From Bacteroidales bacterium (GTDB lineage Bacteria > Bacteroidota > Bacteroidia > Bacteroidales > NBLH01), in assembly GCA_029210905.1 (NCBI GenBank), contig JARGGF010000245.1, positions 1 through 6,855 of the forward strand: DNA of 6,855 bases, in the 5' to 3' direction. Below the pieces are notes generated by a model that made no database searches, was not told the DNA's origin, and saw only the letters and a list, made by a program, of their open reading frames with translations. Each line of letters starts with the position of its first letter. Positions within the stretch are counted from its first letter, which is position 1. Positions 1-6,855 of this stretch are shown here, one piece after another. The translations under genes were made by a program, and so were the position numbers.

Positions 1-1825
1 CGCCATTTAAAACTTTTGTTTGTTGCCAATTAACACCCACATCGTGTATAAATTGAAATGCTGGCTGATTTTGGTAATTTTCAATTAAATCGCACACCAT
101 TTGAATGGGGCTGTAAATTACGACATACGAAGCCAATTGATGCGCCAGTGTTGTATTCACCTGATTGTTCTCTCTGTATGGTTGGAGCTTAATGTTAAAA
201 ACACCTGGTGTAAAATCAACAGGGCCGGCCAACATTCTTGTAAATACCATGTTGGAAATGTGAGATGGCGGGTTTCCTCCGTCTGATGACCATGCATTAT
301 ATTCTTGTCCTCGTACTCCTTCCCTTGAGATTATATTTGGATAGGTTCGTCTCAAACCAGTACCTTTAATTGGTTCATGGGCATTTACTGCAATATCATA
401 TTTTGCAGCGGTTTCTATCACCTTTCGATAATGATTAACCATCCATTGTCCATGGTGATGTTCGCCATTGGGAATAATTTTACCTACATAACCCGTTTTA
501 ACAGCATGCAGCCCTAAACTTTTCATTAAAGAAAAAGCTGTATCCATTTGCTGTTCATAAGTTCTTGGAGCAGCCGAAGTTTCGTGATGCATGATTACTT
601 CCACCCCTTTCTCTTTTGCATAGCGGGCAACTGCTTTCAGGTCATAGTCGGGATATTGGGTGATGAAATCAAAAACACCCTCACGATCTTCAAAACCAAT
701 CCAGTGTTCCCAGCCCGTATTCCACCCTTCCACAAGAATTCCCCCTAAATTGTTTTTTGCAGCAAAATCAATGTACTTCTTTGCATTTTCGGTTGTAGCA
801 CCATGTTTGCCGTGCGGTTTAGTTCCATTCCAGGAATTCATATCCTGCGTTGCAGCATAATCCCATGTTGATTTACCCAGGTGCATTTCCCACCAGATTC
901 CATTGTATTTCATTGGTTTAAACCAGCTTATATCTCCTAACTTGTTTGGCTCATTTAAATTTACAATTAGTTTTGATTCAATTAATCCTCCCGCATTTTC
1001 ACTGATTTGAACGGTCCGCCAGGGGGTCTTAAATGGTAACAATACTTTGGCTTTATGTCCGAATCTGCTAGAACCAACAAGCACACTTTTCATCGATAGA
1101 TTGATGGTGTCTATTTTTAAAGTCATCCCGGCGTAATCGGTTAAATTAGCCTCGTGAAAACTTAAGTAAATACTTGAATCAGTTTTCATTGTAATCGGTG
1201 TGTTTACAGCATTATCAGGGATATAGTTAGCATCGATCTGTTTAATAGCAACTTTGATTTCTGATACCCTCGATTCATTATATAAGTACTCATAACTATC
1301 CCAATCACCAGGAATCCACCAACATTTATGATCTCCAGTTAACCTAAACTGTGTATTTTCATCCATGATAATTAAGGAGTCTATACCTTCTTGTTTCGGA
1401 AATTCGTAGCGAAAACCAATGCCATCATCATAAGCCCTAAAATAGATATTGAGCAATCGGTTAGGGACCTTATTTTCCTTTAAGCTAACCAACATTTCTT
1501 TGTAGTTGTTACGAACTTTAAGTTGCTCGCCCCAGGGCATTTCCCAGGTTTCGTCAAGGGTGTTAAATTTGCTTTCAACAAGTTCAAAATTGTTCAGCAT
1601 TGCATTCTGGTTCTTGAATTCAAAACCCATTGTAGATGAGTCTATTACAAGATCGTCTTTGAATTTAACCAGGTAGGAGGGGGTTCCATCTGCTTTGAGC
1701 TGAAATTCAATTGAAATGCTACCCGAGGGTGAAGACACTTTTGTATTATTTTTAGTTTTTGTTGTGCAAGCTAAAACAGATACAGAAATAGCTATCAAGA
1801 TTAGGTTGTAATATATTTTTTTCAT
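1..1825 (-). CDS. GH97 glucan 1,4-alpha-glucosidase-like lipoprotein (SusB type, inverting), partial (C-terminus beyond left edge)
   Basis: 608 residues are visible and the frame is open to position 1; SusB has about 738, so roughly 130 C-terminal residues (the last beta-sandwich) are missing. The start ATG (1825-1823) has an in-frame TAG 9 bp upstream. The N-terminus MKK plus a hydrophobic stretch ends in the lipobox VLAC, with C20 as lipidated Cys. The following TTKTKNN has no acidic export signal, so a periplasm-facing lipoprotein is likely. An N-terminal beta-sandwich (about 30-290; includes CWWIPGDWDSYE) precedes the (beta/alpha)8 barrel. E415 (HHETS), E484 (NAHEP), E502 (SREG) and E508 (RGQE) match SusB E439, E508, E526 and E532 with identical spacing: bases E415 and E484, acid E508, calcium ligands E484, E502 and E508. 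The first calcium ligand (SusB E194) may be E179. Retaining GH97 members have an Asp nucleophile where this protein has KTGYVG, so it belongs to the inverting alpha-glucosidase subgroup, which releases glucose from alpha-1,4, alpha-1,6 and other alpha-glucosides. Last gene of the operon within view, 74 bp after the trehalase gene. Confidence 0.95.
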   Translation of the reverse strand, partial: MKKIYYNLILIAISVSVLACTTKTKNNTKVSSPSGSISIEFQLKADGTPSYLVKFKDDLVIDSSTMGFEFKNQNAMLNNFELVESKFNTLDETWEMPWGEQLKVRNNYKEMLVSLKENKVPNRLLNIYFRAYDDGIGFRYEFPKQEGIDSLIIMDENTQFRLTGDHKCWWIPGDWDSYEYLYNESRVSEIKVAIKQIDANYIPDNAVNTPITMKTDSSIYLSFHEANLTDYAGMTLKIDTINLSMKSVLVGSSRFGHKAKVLLPFKTPWRTVQISENAGGLIESKLIVNLNEPNKLGDISWFKPMKYNGIWWEMHLGKSTWDYAATQDMNSWNGTKPHGKHGATTENAKKYIDFAAKNNLGGILVEGWNTGWEHWIGFEDREGVFDFITQYPDYDLKAVARYAKEKGVEVIMHHETSAAPRTYEQQMDTAFSLMKSLGLHAVKTGYVGKIIPNGEHHHGQWMVNHYRKVIETAAKYDIAVNAHEPIKGTGLRRTYPNIISREGVRGQEYNAWSSDGGNPPSHISNMVFTRMLAGPVDFTPGVFNIKLQPYRENNQVNTTLAHQLASYVVIYSPIQMVCDLIENYQNQPAFQFIHDVGVNWQQTKVLNG

Positions 1826-1899
1826 TTTCAGCTATTTAAATTGGTAAACATTTTGTTGATTTATCACTGTGTTCTTTTTAAATTGGAGAAAATGTAACT

Positions 1900-3483
1900 T
1901 TATTTGTTCAATTCCAGCAATTTTAAGTAAACTCCATTTGTCCATCCAAAGCCGTCCTGCGATGGATATTCGCCCCCTCCAGCTCCTTTGTTTGGGTTAA
2001 TTACGTTGTATTTTTCCATCATTTTACCAGTTTGCAAATAAACCTTCTCATTAGTGTTTAACCATCGGCTTTTGATTTCATCAGCGAGCTTATTTTGCTT
2101 ATAGTTGTACAGACCTATAATGCTAATATATTGTAGCGGGGCCCATCCATTGGGGGCATCCCATTGTTGTCCGGTAAGGTTCAGCGTTGAAACCAGCCCG
2201 CCCGAATACAAAAAATGATCTTGTATAATTTCAGCAGTACTTTGGGATTGTTCCTGAGTGGCTAAATTGAAAAAAAGCGGATACATTCCTGCCAGTGAAA
2301 GCACTGTAGTATTTTGTTTTAAGATAAAATTATAATCAACAAAAAAGCCGTAACTCTCATTCCAACAGTATTTTATAATTGCCATTTTCCTGTTTTCTGC
2401 CAGATCGAGATACTTTTCATACGCTAATTGATTCTGAGCTGCCAGGTATCCCAATGCAATTGTTTTTTCAAGATGGTACAACAGGCAATTTAAATCAATG
2501 GGTACAATTTCAGTAGTAATTATAGAAGTAAGGTTGATGCCATCTTTCAACCATCGCGAGCTGAAGTCCCATCCTGATTCACAGGCTGAACGAATATTTC
2601 TGAAAAAGTCGATAGAATCCCTGCCTGATTTATGAAAAACCGTTAGATCTTCCCTGTACGATTCTGACCTTGGGACTGGTAAATTATCCCAGTACCTGTT
2701 TAAAAGAACATTTTTCTCTAATTGTACCACATGTTTGCTTGCCCCTTCTTTTTCCAAAATTTTATTATCGCAATCCATCCAGAAATTATATTCTTTTAAT
2801 AATTCAGGTAAGTAATCTCTGTATACCTCATTTCCTTTTATTTTTGCTTTCAATTCGACCATCAAAGAGAAGAAAGGAGGTTGCGAACGACTAAGATAGT
2901 ACGTACGATTTCCATTTGGTATAAAGCCTAAGGAGTCGATTAAAAACTTGAAATTGTCAATCATGTCGAATATAATATCCTCACGCTTAGATACTTCAAG
3001 GCCTAGCATGGTAAAATAGCTGTCCCAATAATAAATTTCGCGAAATCTTCCACCCGGGACAATGTATTGATGAGGTAAACAAATCAAACTGCTGTTTTTG
3101 AGCTTTATATCTTTGTCTCTTTTTAAAACATCCCAAAGTGAATTCAAGTGCTCTACAATTGTTAAAGAAGTATCGGTTTTGAATTCAGCAGTTCGCTGGT
3201 TTGTTGCAGGTAGGTAAAAGTTTTTGTCTATGAAAATATTTAGGCTGGTCCGGTCATTGAGATCAATTTCCCCGAATTCTTTAATCAAAATATTGACATC
3301 TTTTTTTGGGATATAATCTACAAAGGCTTTGTTGTCTTTTCCAAGAATAGCGGTATCTGTTTGTACTTTTATAAATATCGGGCCCAAAGCTTTTGATGGG
3401 AAATATTGAGCATTCAGTTTATGGTTTCCAAATAGAAACAAAAAAACTAAAAGCATGAAATTCAGCTTTTTATTCATTTTCAT
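1900..3483 (-). CDS. treA: Periplasmic GH37 alpha,alpha-trehalase
   Basis: Complete 527-residue protein that hydrolyses trehalose to two glucoses by the inverting GH37 mechanism. Both family signatures are present: PGGRFREIYYWDSY (143-156) and QWDAPNGWAP (440-449). D306 in ESGWDFSSRW is the expected catalytic acid (D312 in E. coli TreA), and E505 in GGGEYP, just before GFGWTNG (511-517), is the expected base. Conserved substrate-pocket segments SRSQPPFF (198-205) and PRSESYRED (271-279) are also intact. An N-terminal signal peptide (KK, hydrophobic 8-19, likely cleavage after A25) makes it periplasmic, like E. coli TreA and unlike cytosolic TreF; length is close to both (about 550-565). A second in-frame ATG two codons in could also be the start; either gives the same mature protein. 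No Shine-Dalgarno is seen. The 20-bp gap from the GH65 gene, and no terminator before the GH97 gene, indicate one operon. No catalytic defect is visible. Confidence 0.96.
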   Translation of the reverse strand: MKMNKKLNFMLLVFLFLFGNHKLNAQYFPSKALGPIFIKVQTDTAILGKDNKAFVDYIPKKDVNILIKEFGEIDLNDRTSLNIFIDKNFYLPATNQRTAEFKTDTSLTIVEHLNSLWDVLKRDKDIKLKNSSLICLPHQYIVPGGRFREIYYWDSYFTMLGLEVSKREDIIFDMIDNFKFLIDSLGFIPNGNRTYYLSRSQPPFFSLMVELKAKIKGNEVYRDYLPELLKEYNFWMDCDNKILEKEGASKHVVQLEKNVLLNRYWDNLPVPRSESYREDLTVFHKSGRDSIDFFRNIRSACESGWDFSSRWLKDGINLTSIITTEIVPIDLNCLLYHLEKTIALGYLAAQNQLAYEKYLDLAENRKMAIIKYCWNESYGFFVDYNFILKQNTTVLSLAGMYPLFFNLATQEQSQSTAEIIQDHFLYSGGLVSTLNLTGQQWDAPNGWAPLQYISIIGLYNYKQNKLADEIKSRWLNTNEKVYLQTGKMMEKYNVINPNKGAGGGEYPSQDGFGWTNGVYLKLLELNK

Positions 3484-3503
3484 AGCATAAGTATTTATAG
3501 TAA

Positions 3504-5546
3504 TTATTCCTTTTGTTTGCGATAATAAGTTTTCTTTTCAGGCCCTACACCTGTAATTTTTAACGATTTCCAGTTGTGTGGAAGTTTGCTTTCGGTTTGA
3601 ATAATACCATTAGGTGTAATTTCCAGGCCACCAAATCCCATAAGTAAACTCTGGATAATGCCACCGGCACCAGTAGCAAAATAGGGATTAGTTCCTCCCT
3701 TGGTTTCGGCAATTACCCGAAATGGAGGATTTAAATTGGGAAGATAAGCATCCTTAAAAAAATGATAAGCTTTTTCTCCATTTCCTAGTCTTGAGTAAAG
3801 TAAAGCAAATATGGCCTGAGTCATAGCAGGAGTCCCCACTTCAGGCACTTTTGTTTCATAATACTCCAGATCTTTTTTTATTTGTTCAGGATCGGTAACT
3901 ACTTTTAATGGATAAGCCAGGAGGTTTACGTCTGCTTGTTTTATGGGCTCTCCATTGTATGTGGCATGCTCACGTGTGACGCCATTAGGCAGTTGAAGAA
4001 TAGGGATATTGTCTGCAACTAAAGCCCAATCAGGATTTGCTTTAATTCCCAACAAACTGGCTGCAGTTGTTGCATTTCGTAAGTTTACCATTGCTGCAGC
4101 ATTGGTAAAGGCATTGTTATCTACATTTTCAGCCCATTCATCAGCAGCAACCACATTTTTTATTTCGTAATTTCCTTTGCCGTTTCTTTCTACACGGCTA
4201 GCCCAAAAATCAGCAGTTTCAGATAATATTGGCCATCCTTTTTCCTTTAACCAAATCTTATCCTGTGTCACACAATAATAATTCCATGCAGCTAATGCAA
4301 CACATGCTGTAATATGGTGTTCAAAAGGCCCGGTTAATGCCCATACAGGAGTTTCTTCAACACCTGTGTCTGCGCTTTCCCAGGGGAACATTGCTCCTTT
4401 GTAGCCATGTGCAAATGCATTTTTTTTGGCAGCTTCAAGTCGTTGAAACCGATATTCGATGAGCGAGTGGGCAATTTCGGGGTGCAGCATCAATAGCGCA
4501 GGGAACATCCAGACCTCAGTATCCCAAAATACATGTCCATTGTATCCCAGGCCTGACAGACCCATTGGAGAAATTGATAAAGAAGTTCCTTCTCTGGAGA
4601 ATGAATACAAATGATAAAGCATGCTGTGAATGTCCTGCTGTGCCTGCGGATCTCCTTCAATCAGGATGTCGCTCTGCCATAAGTTTTCCCAGGCTTTTTT
4701 ATGAAAATTGATTAATCTTTCCTGTCCTTCCAGATTTGCAAAAATGGTTAAACGTTCAGCTTCGTTTAGTGGGTCATCATGATGGGCTGAAGAGATTGAA
4801 GTTCCTACAATTGTAAAAGTGTAAGACTGTCCGGCTTTTATAGTTTTTTTAAATTTCATTAAATGCATGTTGTTGTCCCACATTTCATGAATTACTCTTG
4901 GTTCATCACCATGCTTTTCGCTGAATATAAAACTGTTAGAAGCGCACAGCAATAATTTTCCTGTAGGGCTTTTGGCTGTAGAAGTCAGCAGGTTAATATT
5001 TGCATGTGGTCGATTTATCTCATTATAGTAATTTTGAACTTCCCTTAATGCATCAGGCGCTTCAATGATACTTGCCGCCTCAATATTAATATTCTTTTTA
5101 GCCATAATGGTAATGTCCATCAATACGCAATATGGAAGATGCCGCAGCGAATAATACGAATAGGTAACACTTGCTTTGTCATTAAAATCAAATGAACCGG
5201 AGAATTTCGCATTTTGCATATCCAGCTCTTGGCTGAAATTTTGGATAGAACTACCACTCACACCTTCCCCATCAATGGATAAGCGGGTATTTAACAAGTT
5301 AAAACTATTGATAAAATTACTTACCCGTCCCCTTCCATATAAATCGTAGGTGCCGGCCAATACCACATTTTTAACTTTCAAGGGCTCTGGGGATGACACG
5401 ATTCCAAGCATGCCATTAGCAACTGTAATTCCATAATAATTAGATGAATTTATTTTATCTGCTTTTATATTCCATTCATTTTGCTGCGCAATAATAGAAT
5501 TAATCAGTATAAAAAATAAGATATGGAGTAAGAATTTTTTTTTCAT
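3504..5546 (-). CDS. Secreted GH65 alpha-glucoside hydrolase, probably kojibiose (alpha-1,2)-type
   Basis: Complete 680-residue protein with a Sec signal peptide (KKK, hydrophobic 5-19, likely cleavage after A20), so periplasmic. The N-terminal part (about 25-270) fits the GH65 beta-sandwich; an (alpha/alpha)6 barrel (about 300-630) and a short C-terminal sheet follow. GH65 marks are FWDTEVWMFP (340-349), ADEWAENVDNNAFTN (468-482) and KQADVNLLAYPL (536-547). E470 in ADEW is the expected catalytic acid. E614 in VIAETKGG is placed as the general base of GH65 hydrolases; the 144-residue gap from E470 equals that of the E472/E616 pair I recall from the Flavobacterium johnsoniae kojibiose hydrolase, a protein of nearly the same length. 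Where GH65 phosphorylases carry their Ser/His phosphate-binding loop, this protein has GTPAMTQAIFAL (571-582), so inverting hydrolysis is inferred. The start is the only ATG after an in-frame TAG 27 bp upstream; no Shine-Dalgarno is seen. It leads the hydrolase operon, 20 bp before the trehalase gene. Family confidence is high; alpha-1,2 specificity is moderate, with trehalose or nigerose as alternatives. Confidence 0.93.
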   Translation of the reverse strand: MKKKFLLHILFFILINSIIAQQNEWNIKADKINSSNYYGITVANGMLGIVSSPEPLKVKNVVLAGTYDLYGRGRVSNFINSFNLLNTRLSIDGEGVSGSSIQNFSQELDMQNAKFSGSFDFNDKASVTYSYYSLRHLPYCVLMDITIMAKKNINIEAASIIEAPDALREVQNYYNEINRPHANINLLTSTAKSPTGKLLLCASNSFIFSEKHGDEPRVIHEMWDNNMHLMKFKKTIKAGQSYTFTIVGTSISSAHHDDPLNEAERLTIFANLEGQERLINFHKKAWENLWQSDILIEGDPQAQQDIHSMLYHLYSFSREGTSLSISPMGLSGLGYNGHVFWDTEVWMFPALLMLHPEIAHSLIEYRFQRLEAAKKNAFAHGYKGAMFPWESADTGVEETPVWALTGPFEHHITACVALAAWNYYCVTQDKIWLKEKGWPILSETADFWASRVERNGKGNYEIKNVVAADEWAENVDNNAFTNAAAMVNLRNATTAASLLGIKANPDWALVADNIPILQLPNGVTREHATYNGEPIKQADVNLLAYPLKVVTDPEQIKKDLEYYETKVPEVGTPAMTQAIFALLYSRLGNGEKAYHFFKDAYLPNLNPPFRVIAETKGGTNPYFATGAGGIIQSLLMGFGGLEITPNGIIQTESKLPHNWKSLKITGVGPEKKTYYRKQKE

Positions 5547-5639
5547 AAGTTTTTTTATTTTAAGATCAAATAAACCCTAATAAGTTGAGCTATAATAGAT
5601 TGAATATTTCATGATTAAACTATTTAAAAACGATTTTTT

Positions 5640-5689
5640 AAAAAACATAAAGTAACGACAAGGAATGGATTGCCTTGCGCTACTTTATG
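5640..5689 (-). terminator. Intrinsic terminator downstream of the susD-like gene
   Basis: A perfect 9-bp inverted repeat (CATAAAGTA at 5646-5654, TACTTTATG at 5681-5689) encloses a second 5-bp arm (CAAGG 5659-5663, CCTTG 5673-5677) around a 9-nt loop; a further 2 bp (5656-5657 with 5678-5679) can pair between them. Read on the minus strand, the hairpin is followed at once by T6 (5645-5640), the expected U-tract. On the plus strand no T-run follows the hairpin, so it acts on leftward transcripts. It lies about 58 bp after the susD stop and separates the susCD-type transcript from the hydrolase genes, either as a full stop or as partial attenuation. Confidence 0.8.
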
Positions 5690-5746
5690 AATAAATATCA
5701 ATCTAAGTTATTTAACCTAAATTTAAAAAGCAAAATCTTTATCTCT

Positions 5747-6855
5747 TTAATAACCAGAATTTTGAATTAAATTAGGATTAACATCCAACGCTGATTGAGG
5801 TATTGGGAAAAGCTGTTTAGAAGCTTCAGTAACAGGTTTCTCGGAATAGGCTGCTGTAAACTTACCAAAACGAATTAAATCCTGGCGGCGATGGCCTTCC
5901 CAATATAATTCAAATCCACGCTCATCCAAAAGATTATCAAGAGTAAGGCTTGTAAGGTCTGCAACTCCCCGTTTTGAGCGCACTGCATTAACGTCGGGTA
6001 AAGCACCACTTTCATCATTATTTCTCAACTTTGCCTCAGCCCGCATTAAATAAACATCTGAAATACGAAAAACTGGAAAATCATTTCCTTCGTTAAACTG
6101 ACGGGTAGTTTCAGGATTGGGGGCAAACTTTATACAGCGTATGCCTTCCGTTTCAGAAGCACTTCTTAAATTTACATCTTTTGTAAATATTAATGGGTTG
6201 CCATTTCTATCTTCAAGTGCCGTATAATCTGGAGCAGGTCCATATTGTTGTCCAACAAGGAAACCTTGATTAAATCCTAAAGCATCTACATTTCGATCAT
6301 CATAAAAACGTACATCGTTTTGATCCCATTTATCAAAAAATGTCGCTGTTATGCATCCCCCATTCCACAGACTGGTATAGGTACCAAATACCTGGTTATA
6401 ATGTAAAGTGAAATTCACCCATACACCACCGCCGCCTTCATCGTATTCATCATTATGAATAATTACAAAGATTTCTTCATCTTCAGTTGATTTTGGATAC
6501 TGAAACATTGCCCAATAGTCTGTTGCAATAGAATATTCTCCTGAACCAATAACTTCATTGCAGGCAGCAATAACATCATTCCATCTTGCGGTCCCTGTGT
6601 ATACCTCGCTATTCAAATAGATTTTTGCCAATAATGTTTGCGCTGCTCCTTTTGAGACCCTACCATAAGGAATATCTGATTTTGATTTCATCAATGGAAT
6701 AATTGTAGTCAGTTCATCAATTACCCATGTTGTTGCTTCTTCACTAGTCATTACCTTTGATGGAATTGAATAATCTGTTTCATCATATTCCCTAAATGGA
6801 ACTTTACCAAACAAGTCAAAACAAGCATAAACATAATATGCCCTTAAAAACCTTA
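5747..6855 (-). CDS. SusD/RagB-family outer-membrane glycan-binding lipoprotein, partial (N-terminus beyond right edge)
   Basis: C-terminal 368 residues of a SusD-like protein. The frame is open to the right edge. A TTG at 6814 could be mistaken for a start, but it is an internal Leu codon: the 13 codons before it encode RFLRAYYVYACFD, running into LFGKVPF, the conserved SusD segment RaxxYxxLvxlFGdVPl. Other family marks, numbered from the first visible residue, are a TPR-like helix with RVSKGAAQTLLAKIYL (65-80), the segment LWNGG (162-166), the helix FRISDVYLMRAEAKL (262-276), the box FELYWEGHRRQDLIRFGKF (314-332), and the C-terminal LFPIP with NPNLIQNSGY. Family members usually have 500-600 residues, so roughly 150 or more are missing, including signal peptide and lipobox. 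SusD proteins cap the SusC TonB-dependent transporter on the cell surface and bind the incoming glycan. A susC gene is expected upstream, outside the window. The ligand cannot be read from sequence; the neighbouring hydrolases suggest an alpha-glucoside. Confidence 0.96.
   Translation of the reverse strand, partial: RFLRAYYVYACFDLFGKVPFREYDETDYSIPSKVMTSEEATTWVIDELTTIIPLMKSKSDIPYGRVSKGAAQTLLAKIYLNSEVYTGTARWNDVIAACNEVIGSGEYSIATDYWAMFQYPKSTEDEEIFVIIHNDEYDEGGGGVWVNFTLHYNQVFGTYTSLWNGGCITATFFDKWDQNDVRFYDDRNVDALGFNQGFLVGQQYGPAPDYTALEDRNGNPLIFTKDVNLRSASETEGIRCIKFAPNPETTRQFNEGNDFPVFRISDVYLMRAEAKLRNNDESGALPDVNAVRSKRGVADLTSLTLDNLLDERGFELYWEGHRRQDLIRFGKFTAAYSEKPVTEASKQLFPIPQSALDVNPNLIQNSGY

Noticed and set aside
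101..860. Short plus-strand open frames at 101-286, 548-748 and 660-860
   Set aside because: They lie antisense inside the conserved GH97 barrel, have no recognisable protein features, and two of them overlap each other in different frames.
1835..1886. Two exact copies of TTTAAATTGG (1835-1844 and 1877-1886), 42 bp apart in the trehalase-GH97 gap
   Set aside because: A 10-bp AT-rich repeat seen only here is weak evidence for an operator, although the spacing is close to four helical turns.
1849..1894. Possible stem CATTTT/AAAATG between the trehalase and GH97 genes
   Set aside because: Only 6 AT-rich base pairs around a 34-nt loop and no T-tract after it, so it is not a credible terminator.
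2670..2894. Plus-strand open frame of 74 codons
   Set aside because: It is antisense to the conserved trehalase coding region and shows no protein family features.
3484..3503. Shine-Dalgarno sequence before the trehalase gene
   Set aside because: The 20-bp gap is AT-rich without a purine-rich AGGAG-like run. This is normal for Bacteroidota and does not argue against the start.
5567..5574. TTTATTTG on the minus strand, 21 bp before the GH65 start, resembling the Bacteroidota -7 element TAnnTTTG
   Set aside because: One fixed position mismatches and no TTG/TTTG -33 element lies at the right distance. In AT-rich DNA such a match is expected by chance.

Overview
The window looks like a piece of a Bacteroidota chromosome. 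The sequence is AT-rich, ribosome binding sites are not recognisable, and a SusD/RagB-family outer-membrane protein sits just upstream of secreted glycoside hydrolases, which is the layout of a polysaccharide utilisation locus (PUL). The species cannot be named from the sequence. Every gene is on the minus strand, so transcription runs from the right edge to the left edge.

In transcription order: (1) 6855-5747, the C-terminal 368 residues of a SusD-like glycan-binding lipoprotein, whose N-terminus lies beyond the right edge; a SusC/TonB-dependent transporter is expected further upstream. (2) 5746-5547, a 200-bp gap with a convincing intrinsic terminator hairpin (stem plus T6 tract) about 58 bp after the susD stop. 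(3) 5546-3504, a complete, secreted GH65 enzyme whose residues mark it as a hydrolase rather than a phosphorylase, closest in what I can recognise to bacterial kojibiose (alpha-1,2-glucoside) hydrolases. (4) 3483-1900, a complete, secreted GH37 alpha,alpha-trehalase, 20 bp after the GH65 gene. (5) 1825-1, a GH97 enzyme of the inverting SusB-type alpha-glucosidase subgroup with a lipoprotein signal, 74 bp after the trehalase gene and cut by the left edge (608 residues visible). This gene occupies the whole left quarter of the window.

Taken together: SusCD would bring alpha-glucosyl oligosaccharides across the outer membrane, and three periplasmic exo-acting enzymes with different linkage preferences (GH65 for alpha-1,2 or a related linkage, GH37 for alpha,alpha-1,1, GH97 for alpha-1,4/1,6 and others) would reduce them to glucose. 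The pairing of a kojibiosidase-like GH65 with a trehalase suggests a substrate such as an alpha-1,2-glucosylated trehalose. That is an inference. No RNA genes, CRISPR, mobile elements or pseudogenes were seen.
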